In this document: positions 58,440-64,000 of the stretch, piece by piece | How the letters are laid out: each line of letters opens with the position of its first letter | Numbering within the stretch: the stretch's first letter is position 1 | Origin: JBFGCT01 sp963825565 | GTDB lineage: Bacteria > Actinomycetota > Acidimicrobiia > Acidimicrobiales > Ilumatobacteraceae | Reading direction: 5' to 3' | DNA length: 64,000 bases | NCBI GenBank assembly: GCA_963825565.1 | Contig: CAWGTW010000008.1 | Span: 124,001-188,000 of the forward strand | Notes under the pieces: generated by a model | Database searches by the model: none | The model's input: the letters and a program-made list of their open reading frames with translations, nothing else | What the model was told of the DNA's origin: nothing | Program-made: the position numbers and the translations under genes

Positions 58440-59582
58440 CTACGCCGGCGAACCGGCGCCGTCGGAGTTGTGGCGACTGGCGGTAGGCGTTGCGAGCGAC
58501 TCGACGATGGCGACGAGGTTCGCCACGTCCGAGGTTGCGAGTTCCGCGAGGGTGCTGACCGGATACTTGTGAGCCTTGCTGTCGATGTCGGTGCGAAACG
58601 ATTCGATCGTACGTAGTCGCTCGACGAACGCGGTGAACTGGGCCTCCGTCAAGAGTTCACGGATCTCAGGAAACCACAGCGAGACCCGGGCCTTGCTTGT
58701 CTCAGAAATGCTCCCAACGTTCATTGTCCATACTGCTCGAGATGTTCGATTGACGGTGTACCAGCCAGAGACACCGGGGGTCATTCCCTTTCCCCACGAG
58801 AGCTTTGTGCCAACTGTTGCCGCGTGATCGAGCAGCGTTCGTGCGACTTGGATTTCGTGTTCGCTGCAGTGCTTGGCGGCAGCTTCGAGGAGTGACGTCT
58901 CGTTCCAGGCAATCCTGCTTCCGCGTTCCTTGACCGCCTTCGCAGCGGCCGTGGCACCGACAAGTCTTGGGACGAGAATCTGAGTCGCGCCGTCGGTGAA
59001 CTGCCGCACCTCGACACCGAGCACCTCGGCGGGGCTCATTTGTTCGTTGAGGAATTCGATGATGCGAACGAGTTCGTCGGGGAGTCGGTCGGCCACGAAC
59101 ACCATGCGGACGTGACCGGATCGCAGGTTCTGGTCCACCTGTTTCCAGAATTCCTCGGCACCCGTGCCCGCGGAGACGTCTTCGATGAGCTCATCGGGGT
59201 CCTGGTCGCGAGCCGCACAGCTTGACTCGAAGTCGGCGCGTAGCTCTGCGACTGGCCAGTACTTGACGCCGTTGGCGGCGTAGTCGAGCATTTGGCCGAC
59301 AACGTCGCGGCGGATACGGGTGTCGGTCGAGCGCTTGACTTCGACCACGACCGGTACGCCGGCTGGATCGACGAACAGATGATCAAGGCTGAAGGTCGCC
59401 GACCCGGATGGGCTCGTTGGAACGCCCATCTCCCGCCGGATCAAGAGCAACCGACGATTGCCATCGCCACTCGTCGCCCCGCCCGCCAGCACCTCTGGGA
59501 AGTCCGCCAGCGCGCGCTGCAGTACGCCTTCGGTCTCGTATGGCGAGTCCTCAAGGACCACGAGCCGACCATTACGAATCAT
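58440..59582 (-). CDS. Putative PD-(D/E)XK nuclease-domain protein
   Basis: A 380-residue protein from ATG 59582, with GAGG about 9 bases upstream. The region TFSLDHLFVDPAGVPVVVEV followed by KRSTDTRIRRDVVGQMLDYA has an Asp, a later ExK (VVVEVKRST) and a helical DVVGQMLDYA, as in the DUF91/NucS-like PD-(D/E)XK nuclease core. The middle part (AEVLGVEVRQFTDGATQILV) and the C-terminal 180 residues are unrecognised. Location in an island next to unknown genes fits a defense or phage-related role, but nothing proves it. Codon use is slightly less GC-biased than the core genes. Confidence 0.6.
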   Translation of the reverse strand: MIRNGRLVVLEDSPYETEGVLQRALADFPEVLAGGATSGDGNRRLLLIRREMGVPTSPSGSATFSLDHLFVDPAGVPVVVEVKRSTDTRIRRDVVGQMLDYAANGVKYWPVAELRADFESSCAARDQDPDELIEDVSAGTGAEEFWKQVDQNLRSGHVRMVFVADRLPDELVRIIEFLNEQMSPAEVLGVEVRQFTDGATQILVPRLVGATAAAKAVKERGSRIAWNETSLLEAAAKHCSEHEIQVARTLLDHAATVGTKLSWGKGMTPGVSGWYTVNRTSRAVWTMNVGSISETSKARVSLWFPEIRELLTEAQFTAFVERLRTIESFRTDIDSKAHKYPVSTLAELATSDVANLVAIVESLATPTASRHNSDGAGSPA

Positions 59583-59608
59583 GAAGATGCCCTCGCCGTC
59601 GCTCGCCG

Positions 59609-59791
59609 TCAAACCTCCAAGCGTCGGCCCCGCCGAACGATACTGGCCGCGCCGGCTGCCAAACGGCGGCCGACCTGCATCCGCCACGCCCAATTGAGAA
59701 TCCGACGTTCCGGGAACCCCTCCAGCGCGTCTTCGAGTAGGCGGTAAAGGACGGTCTGCGGCTCGGCATCGAGCCGTCGTTCGGGGATCAC
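59609..59791 (-). CDS. Small ORF next to GNAT gene
   Basis: A 60-residue ORF (GTG 59791), starting 2 bases after the GNAT stop on the same strand. It contains ERRILNWAWRMQVGRRLAAG and is basic with two Trp. No family known; a chance ORF in high-GC DNA is possible, though its operon-like position supports it a little. Confidence 0.3.
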   Translation of the reverse strand: MIPERRLDAEPQTVLYRLLEDALEGFPERRILNWAWRMQVGRRLAAGAASIVRRGRRLEV

Positions 59792-59793
59792 GG

Positions 59794-60216
59794 TCAGCCG
59801 AGCCGAAGGCGCAGTTCGGTGTGCCCTGTCGGCAAGTGAAGATGGCAGCCCACCTGTTCAAACCCGTAGGCCTCGTAGAAGCGACGACCGCTCGCATTGG
59901 CCTCGAACACGTCAAGCTCCAGGAACGGACGAGACATACGTGCCCGGTTCATCAAGGCTCGCCCGATCCCGCTGCGCTGGTGCGTGGGGCTCACGAAGAT
60001 CGCACCGACTTCGTTGCCGATCAGGGCCAAGAACCCGACGACCTTCCCGTCGATCTCGCAGACGATGGTCTCGGCGATCGGAAGCCAGTGCTCGGCGATC
60101 TCCTCGCGCTCGGTCGCAAGGAACTCTTCGCCGAGGAAGGAGTGCGCGATCAGTGATGCCTCGTACCAGACGTCGAGAACGTCGTCGAGGTCGCCATCGC
60201 GATACGAGCGGATCAC
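59794..60216 (-). CDS. GNAT-family N-acetyltransferase
   Basis: A 140-residue protein; GTG 60216 follows AGGGAAG at about 6 bases. An alternative start lies at 60240. VIRSYRDGDLDDVLDVWYEA at the N-terminus and GAIFVSPTHQRSGIGRALMN (acetyl-CoA loop Q-R-x-G-x-G) are clear, then LELDVFEANASGRRFYEAYG. Probably acetylates a small molecule or protein. It is part of the accessory region. Confidence 0.87.
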   Translation of the reverse strand: MIRSYRDGDLDDVLDVWYEASLIAHSFLGEEFLATEREEIAEHWLPIAETIVCEIDGKVVGFLALIGNEVGAIFVSPTHQRSGIGRALMNRARMSRPFLELDVFEANASGRRFYEAYGFEQVGCHLHLPTGHTELRLRLG

Positions 60217-60385
60217 AGCACTTCCCTGGGCGCGCCCCACCGTAGGCGGTAGGGGTCACTCGGGATGCCCCTCAGAGCCTCACTTTGTGGGAGCGTGGCC
60301 AGTTCGCTCATGTGCCTGACTAACCCTGGGGCAGTATGTCGGTCGGAGTTGGCGTATCGGACATGGGCCGGACCGGCCACGCGGG

Positions 60386-60495
60386 TCATGTTGGGGAGTA
60401 ACCGTTGATGTCGATGAGGATGTGGGCTCGGCCGTAGACGTAGACGCAGCTGTCACCTGTCGCTGAGACCGGGTGATAACGGCGTTGGGGACGCC
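60386..60495 (-). pseudogene. Fragment of a secreted repeat protein (IDINGY-type), minus-strand
   Basis: On the minus strand, reading from 60495 to the stop at 60386-60388, GVPNAVIT is followed, after a frame shift, by SATGDSCVYVYGRAHILIDI and NGYSPT. This is the C-terminal motif (VPNAVI...C-x-Y...LIVDINGYF) of actinobacterial cell-surface or secreted repeat proteins. A single missing base separates the two parts (ACCC versus ACCCC). The rest of the gene is absent. Confidence 0.55.
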
Positions 60496-60570
60496 GCCGG
60501 GAAGGTGTGCATCCACACGTGGGGGGCGATCGACCTGATCATCGACGCCAACGCCTACATCCCCAACTAG
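60478..60570 (+). pseudogene. Fragment of a secreted repeat protein (opposite strand copy)
   Basis: On the plus strand NGVGDAAGKVCIHTWGAIDL and IIDANAYIPN end at TAG 60568-60570, the same C-terminal motif as the minus-strand fragment. The two fragments diverge from about 60485, so an inverted duplication or rearrangement brought them together. The stop codon lies within the left inverted repeat of the IS630-type element. Confidence 0.5.
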
Positions 60571-61109
60571 TGTCGTGAGGGCCCGGTCACGGTCGGCAAG
60601 TGGCGGACCCGGTTCGCCGACAAGCGCCTCAACGCGGCACCTCTGACCTCTACGCCGCACTCGATGTGGCGTCGGGCAAGGTGATCACCCAGGTGACCGA
60701 TCAGCACCGTGCGGTCGAGTTCCGAGCGTTCTTGAACCTCATCAACCGCAGCGTGCCCGACCAACTCGCCGTCCACGTGATCTGCGACAACGCCTCCACG
60801 CACAAAGCTCCTGAGATCGTGCGCTGGCTGAAGCGTCACCGCCGGTTCACACTGCACTACACCCCGACCTACAGCTCATGGCTGAACCAGGTCGAACGCT
60901 GGTTCTCCGAACTCACCACCAAGAAACTGCGGCGAGCGACCCACCGGTCCGTCGCTGAGCTCCGTCGCGACATCGAGAGCTGGGTCGAACACTGGACGAG
61001 AACCCGCGACCCTTCGTGAGGCGCAAGACCGCCGACGAGATCGTCGACAGCGACAACAACGCGACACACCAACCGGAACTTCCCTCGAACTAACGACTCA
61101 CGACACTAG
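60567..61109 (+). mobile_element. IS630-family element remnant with 13-bp inverted repeats
   Basis: CTAGTGTCGTGAG (60567-60579) and its exact reverse complement CTCACGACACTAG (61097-61109) bound the element. TA dinucleotides sit within both ends as expected for IS630 insertion at TA. Only 543 bases lie between the ends, about half of a normal IS630, so it is internally deleted. Confidence 0.85.
60586..61093 (+). pseudogene. IS630-family transposase, internally deleted and frameshifted
   Basis: VTVGKWRTRFADKRL (end of the HTH domain, from 60586) is joined out of frame to GTSDLYAALDVASGKVITQV, so the N-terminal half of the DDE domain is deleted. The remaining DDE catalytic part shows VHVICDNASTHKAPEIVRWL and the TYSSWLNQVERWFSELTTKK end (Asp and Glu). 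A missing base near 60996 shifts out of WVEHWNENPRPFVRRKT, which continues to a stop at 61091. It cannot transpose by itself. Confidence 0.85.
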
Positions 61110-61187
61110 GAGTCTGCTGAAGCAGTCGGCGTGCCTACCCGGTGGCGTGCTCGATCGTGTTCCGGGCCGCCGGGAGCGTGCCCCGCG

Positions 61188-61664
61188 CTATCGAGTGGCT
61201 CGTCGTGCGCGTGGTGCCGATCCCGAGCGCACCGCTGAGGTGATCACGTTCACGGGTCCGTCGAACGTTCGCTCTACACGGCTCGGCAGATCGATCTTCA
61301 GCCACTTCGAGATCCCGGGTGGGAACGTGGAGAGGATGATCTCGTCGAACTCGCGGTGGGCCGTCACGTCGTGAATGGCAGCGAGCGGGTCGGCGTCACC
61401 GACCTCGCCGTCGGCGCGCGCTCCGAGCTCACGGATCTCGGCGACGACCGCCGTCATACGATGATGCGCTTGAGCTTGGGAGTTGCGTTGGGCGTCGAAT
61501 GAATCGTGATAGGCAAGAATCACCGGTTCTTGGTAGTCGTCAATCGGCGTCATGGGTACGACCACGTAGAACTCGCACTCGCCTTCGGCGATCTGCCGCT
61601 CGATCTCGGCCATCAGCTCCGTGCGGCCTAGGGTCTGGTTTGCTACAACGAGAATCTTGCGCAT
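61188..61664 (-). CDS. Usp-like / nucleotide-binding protein
   Basis: A 158-residue protein from ATG 61664, preceded by a strong SD (GAGGAGGAAGAGG on the coding strand). MRKILVVANQTLGRTELMAE, CEFYVVVPMTPIDDYQEPVI, REFDEIILSTFPPGISKWLK and PSRVERTFDGPVNVIT match a universal-stress-protein-like family seen in actinobacteria. About 15 basic residues after VITSAV are outside the usual family and end close to the IS, so the original C-terminus may have been altered. Role unknown. Confidence 0.8.
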   Translation of the reverse strand: MRKILVVANQTLGRTELMAEIERQIAEGECEFYVVVPMTPIDDYQEPVILAYHDSFDAQRNSQAQAHHRMTAVVAEIRELGARADGEVGDADPLAAIHDVTAHREFDEIILSTFPPGISKWLKIDLPSRVERTFDGPVNVITSAVRSGSAPRARRATR

Positions 61665-61974
61665 CCTCTTCCTCCTCGCGTCAGTCGATCTCTGTCGAGG
61701 AGTCGACCAACTCGTGCGTCGTCCCTCAATGGCCATCCCACCCGATCGCGGTCGCGGACCGCCAGAGTCGAACGGACAGTTCCGACTGATCTCTCGCGAT
61801 CTCCGCTCTCACCCAGCGTCGTGCGACAGATAGTGATGAAGCGCCGGGATGCGTTGAGGCCCTCGCCGACACGGCCGTCGGCTAGCGAGCGCGAGCACCG
61901 GGCGCGCCATCGAGGTGAACTCCCAACGCCGGCTCTGTGCTGTTCCTTGACGTGGCTCCGCAGCCTCGTGGGCC
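61665..61974. other. Intergenic stretch with no gene seen
   Basis: This 310-base gap between the cupin gene and the Usp-like gene contains the Shine-Dalgarno region of the latter (61665-61678) and short ORFs without recognisable coding signal. No RNA gene, repeat or clear terminator was found. Confidence 0.5.
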
Positions 61975-62379
61975 TCAGCGAGGGCGATGCTGCGTGCCCA
62001 GGCCAGCGGTGATGAACAACGCCGTCGCGGCGCTCTCGACGTCAGCGGTGTGCCATGTACCGGGCGCGTTCACGAGATACTCCCCGGCGTGCAGGGTGGC
62101 CGTGACGGCGTCACCCTCAGTCGTCTCTTGATGCAGGGTCATGCTGCCTGCGACGCACAAGACGACCTCACTGCCCGACGGGTGCATCTCCCAGACATCC
62201 CACGACTTCTCGAAGGTGTGCATCGTTACCAGGCGCGCCTCGACCCCATCATCGCCGTGGCGATCCGCGTATCCCTCGTACCAGCTCAATTCCCCGGTGA
62301 ACTCCGGCTCGATCTCGGCGGTAGCCCCGAGTCCAAGATGGATGGGACGGGTAACGATCTTGGGCGGCCCCTCACTCAT
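61975..62379 (-). CDS. Cupin-domain protein
   Basis: A 134-residue single-domain cupin. WDVWEMHPSGSEVVLCVAGS (first cupin motif) and HAGEYLVNAPGTWHTADV (second motif with metal-type His) are visible. Metal binding by the usual H and E residues is only partly conserved. Enzyme or regulator function unknown; the N-terminal MSEGPPKIVTRPIHLGLGAT gives no further clue. Confidence 0.82.
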   Translation of the reverse strand: MSEGPPKIVTRPIHLGLGATAEIEPEFTGELSWYEGYADRHGDDGVEARLVTMHTFEKSWDVWEMHPSGSEVVLCVAGSMTLHQETTEGDAVTATLHAGEYLVNAPGTWHTADVESAATALFITAGLGTQHRPR

Positions 62380-62445
62380 GTCAATCGATTATGGCAGCCG
62401 TTGAGCAGACCCGATCGGCCGAACTCGTCGTCCGGTCGATCGCGT

Positions 62446-63444
62446 TCACGGGAGGCCGATATTGTGCTCGTCGAGGATGCCCTGCTCCTCGAGCATCCGG
62501 AGTGTCGCCTCGATGACGGACTCGTCGATCGTGGAGACGACGATCATGTGTCGAACTCCGAGATGGATGCGGACGTCGGTCCTGCCGGGCAGCCAGCCGC
62601 CGGCGGCCGCAAGCGCCTCGGGTGTGATGAAGAAGCACCAGCGCGTGGTGCCGTCGCTGAGCACGACACCGACCTCGATCGATCCGTTGCCGGCACGCGC
62701 GGGATCGTCGTCGATCCTGAACGACGCGATCGACGGCCGGTGAGACGCGCCGCGAACGGCTTCGAGATGGTCGGCGTCGCTCGTGCGACGAGGGTCCCCG
62801 AGGTGACGGCGGTACTCGGTGGAGTGGAACTCAGCGCAGCCACGAACCAGTTCCGCGTACTCGTCGGCGGATCCGGCTGACGAGAGCAGACCACGGAACT
62901 CCTCGAGGTCATGCTGGAGCTCGGCGACCTGCTCGGCCGTGGCGCCCCGATCGTCCCAGAGCACCCCGGCCGGTGCCTCATGGATCGAGTAGCTGAGCTG
63001 GTCAGCCAGTACCTCGACGAGGAGGCGTGCGGCGCGTCGGTCGTCGGGGTCGTCGGAGAGCGCGCGCCGCAGCAGCCCGGCGCGCGTCCTCAGACCGTCC
63101 GGAAGATCGACGAGGTCGGTCGGCACCTTCGTGAGCTGCGAGGCGAGGTCGGCCAGCCAGCGCGCACAACCGGGCTGGCCCGATTCGAGTCCCTGGATCA
63201 GTGCGGGAAGGATGATCTCGCGGAACAGCGGTTGACGGATCGGGATCCGCTCGTGACCATCGGCGACCCGCTCGGCTGTTCCGCGCGCCCGATCGTCGCG
63301 GAGGGGCACGGTCAAGTCGTCCATCGAGCGGATGAATCGGTCGAGTGCCGAGCGCATGGCAGCACGCTCGCCCTGCTCGCTGTCGATGTAGTCCGACCAG
63401 GCCGTCGGCTGAGGTTCGGGGAGATCGTCCGTCGTGGATCTCAT
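62446..63444 (-). CDS. Hypothetical protein, two-domain
   Basis: A 332-residue protein from ATG 63444. The N-terminal helical part contains PLFREIILPALIQGLESGQP and GCARWLADLASQLTKVPTDL. An acidic, Ala/Arg-rich central region follows. The C-terminal beta domain ends with HMIVVSTIDESVIEATLRML and EEQGILDEHNIGLP. Several upstream in-frame starts (to 63732) exist but add residues that do not look coding. No family known. Confidence 0.55.
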   Translation of the reverse strand: MRSTTDDLPEPQPTAWSDYIDSEQGERAAMRSALDRFIRSMDDLTVPLRDDRARGTAERVADGHERIPIRQPLFREIILPALIQGLESGQPGCARWLADLASQLTKVPTDLVDLPDGLRTRAGLLRRALSDDPDDRRAARLLVEVLADQLSYSIHEAPAGVLWDDRGATAEQVAELQHDLEEFRGLLSSAGSADEYAELVRGCAEFHSTEYRRHLGDPRRTSDADHLEAVRGASHRPSIASFRIDDDPARAGNGSIEVGVVLSDGTTRWCFFITPEALAAAGGWLPGRTDVRIHLGVRHMIVVSTIDESVIEATLRMLEEQGILDEHNIGLP

Positions 63445-63788
63445 CCGCTGATGGTGGGACCCGGTCTGCCGGACGCCGATGTCCCGTACTCCGTCGGTCT
63501 GACCGGCAAACCGGGCGCTGGTTGGGTGGGCTGGCCCGTTCGTGCGCCGCGACCGCTCGGCATGATCGCTCCGGCGGAGTGGGTCGAGGTGGCGATCAAT
63601 CTCTGCTGGCCGTCCGACCGATCGCAGACGAAATACGTCGATCACGTCTGGCGGTTCCAGCGGCAGGCTCGCTGGCGGCCGGTGAGCTCCCCTGGCCCAC
63701 CCCCGATCGCGTGATCGCCAGACGCACGGCACTCGGTGCAGCCGTCACCCGACGGGTGGTTGCGCACGAGACCACAGGCCGGCCCGGC
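63445..63788. other. Intergenic stretch with no clear gene
   Basis: This 344-base stretch between the protease and the hypothetical gene has a plus-strand ORF (about 63450-63714) and a minus-strand extension of the next gene, but neither has recognisable protein features. No repeat, terminator or RNA gene was found. Confidence 0.45.
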
Positions 63789-64000
63789 TCAGAGCTGTGA
63801 TTGCAGCCAGTCGACGAGGACCTCGACGGACAGCGCGAACTCCTGGTCCGGCTGATCCGCCTCGAACCGTGCTCCGACATTGATCGCGATGATCTCGCCG
63901 TCGCGAACGAACGGTCCGCCGGACGAGCCACCCCCGAGGTCAGCGCCGGTGAAGTTCATGCGAGCGTCATCGGTCGGGAACCCCGAACGGACGCATCGCA
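63789..64000 (-). CDS. Trypsin-like serine protease (N-terminal part outside the window)
   Basis: The last 70 residues are present and the frame is open to the right edge. ADLGGGSSGGPFVRDGEIIA carries the catalytic serine (GGSSGGP, like G-D/S-S-G-G-P of S1 proteases), and INVGARFEADQPDQEFALSV and EVLVDWLQSQL end the protein. The pattern suggests an HtrA/trypsin-like fold with the catalytic His and Asp lying outside. No PDZ domain follows, so it is not a typical DegP. Confidence 0.75.
   Translation of the reverse strand, partial: RCVRSGFPTDDARMNFTGADLGGGSSGGPFVRDGEIIAINVGARFEADQPDQEFALSVEVLVDWLQSQL

Noticed and set aside
56574..58440. Integrase and attachment-site repeat of an integrative element
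   Set aside because: No tyrosine recombinase gene and no copy of the tRNA 3' end was found downstream.
59685..60245. Additional small ORFs overlapping the GNAT gene
   Set aside because: Frames on the plus strand lack known features and overlap the real minus-strand gene.

Overview
The window is high-GC DNA with short intergenic gaps, many ATGA or GTGA start/stop overlaps, GTG and TTG starts, and a conserved actinobacterial gene order: recA, miaB, miaA, dapF, hflX, then divergent lexA and a LysM gene, then nrdR. This is inferred to be an actinobacterial chromosome, possibly Acidimicrobiia. The class call rests on general gene content and is only moderately sure. There are no rRNA genes, CRISPR arrays or complete prophages.

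Layout. 1-9.5 kb: 3' part of an enoyl-CoA hydratase gene, an AddA/AddB-type helicase-nuclease pair, a GHMP sugar kinase and a GNAT gene. 9.5-16.2 kb: rpe, a TrmA-type methyltransferase, an ECF sigma/anti-sigma pair, psuG, two tandem flavodoxin-fold reductases and a DUF2889 gene. 17.2-17.4 kb: tRNA-His and tRNA-Lys. 18.2-29.7 kb: recA with its SOS box, tRNA-modification genes miaB and miaA, chorismate mutase, lysine/peptidoglycan genes dapF and dapC, hflX, and the lexA/LysM/nrdR cluster. 29.7-38 kb: a RibD-like reductase, a lone molybdopterin oxidoreductase, a structured intergenic element, an unusual UvrD-family helicase, a glycosyltransferase and hemolysin III. 38-50 kb: an ABC ATPase, korAB (2-oxoacid:ferredoxin oxidoreductase), ATP-dependent DNA ligase, thymidine kinase, cytochrome P450, a PIG-L deacetylase and a thiolase. 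50-56.5 kb: a serine hydrolase, class II DAHP synthase, a primary-like sigma factor, then nadD, an LCP-like gene and rsfS.

From tRNA-Ala (56.6 kb) to about 61.1 kb the sequence looks accessory: unknown genes, a decayed winged-helix gene, a PD-(D/E)XK-type nuclease candidate, two opposed scraps of surface-protein repeats and an internally deleted IS630-type element bounded by 13-bp inverted repeats. The right edge holds a Usp-like gene, a cupin, an unknown protein and the C-terminus of a trypsin-like protease.

The most important caution is that six conserved genes (addB-like, GNAT, lexA, ABC ATPase, DNA ligase, thiolase) are each broken by exactly one base, and the transposase has another. 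Correcting one base gives each of the six a full-length normal protein. Several of these genes are normally under strong selection, so sequencing or assembly indels are more likely than true decay.

The most biologically interesting items are the SOS module (recA, lexA and a LysM division-inhibitor candidate), a roughly 120-nt multi-hairpin element with a 20-bp closing stem at 32.9 kb, a degenerate GGDEF-like protein behind a sigma-28/WhiG-type promoter, matching palindromic terminators at two convergent gene pairs, and a duplicated long palindrome at 50.1 kb.
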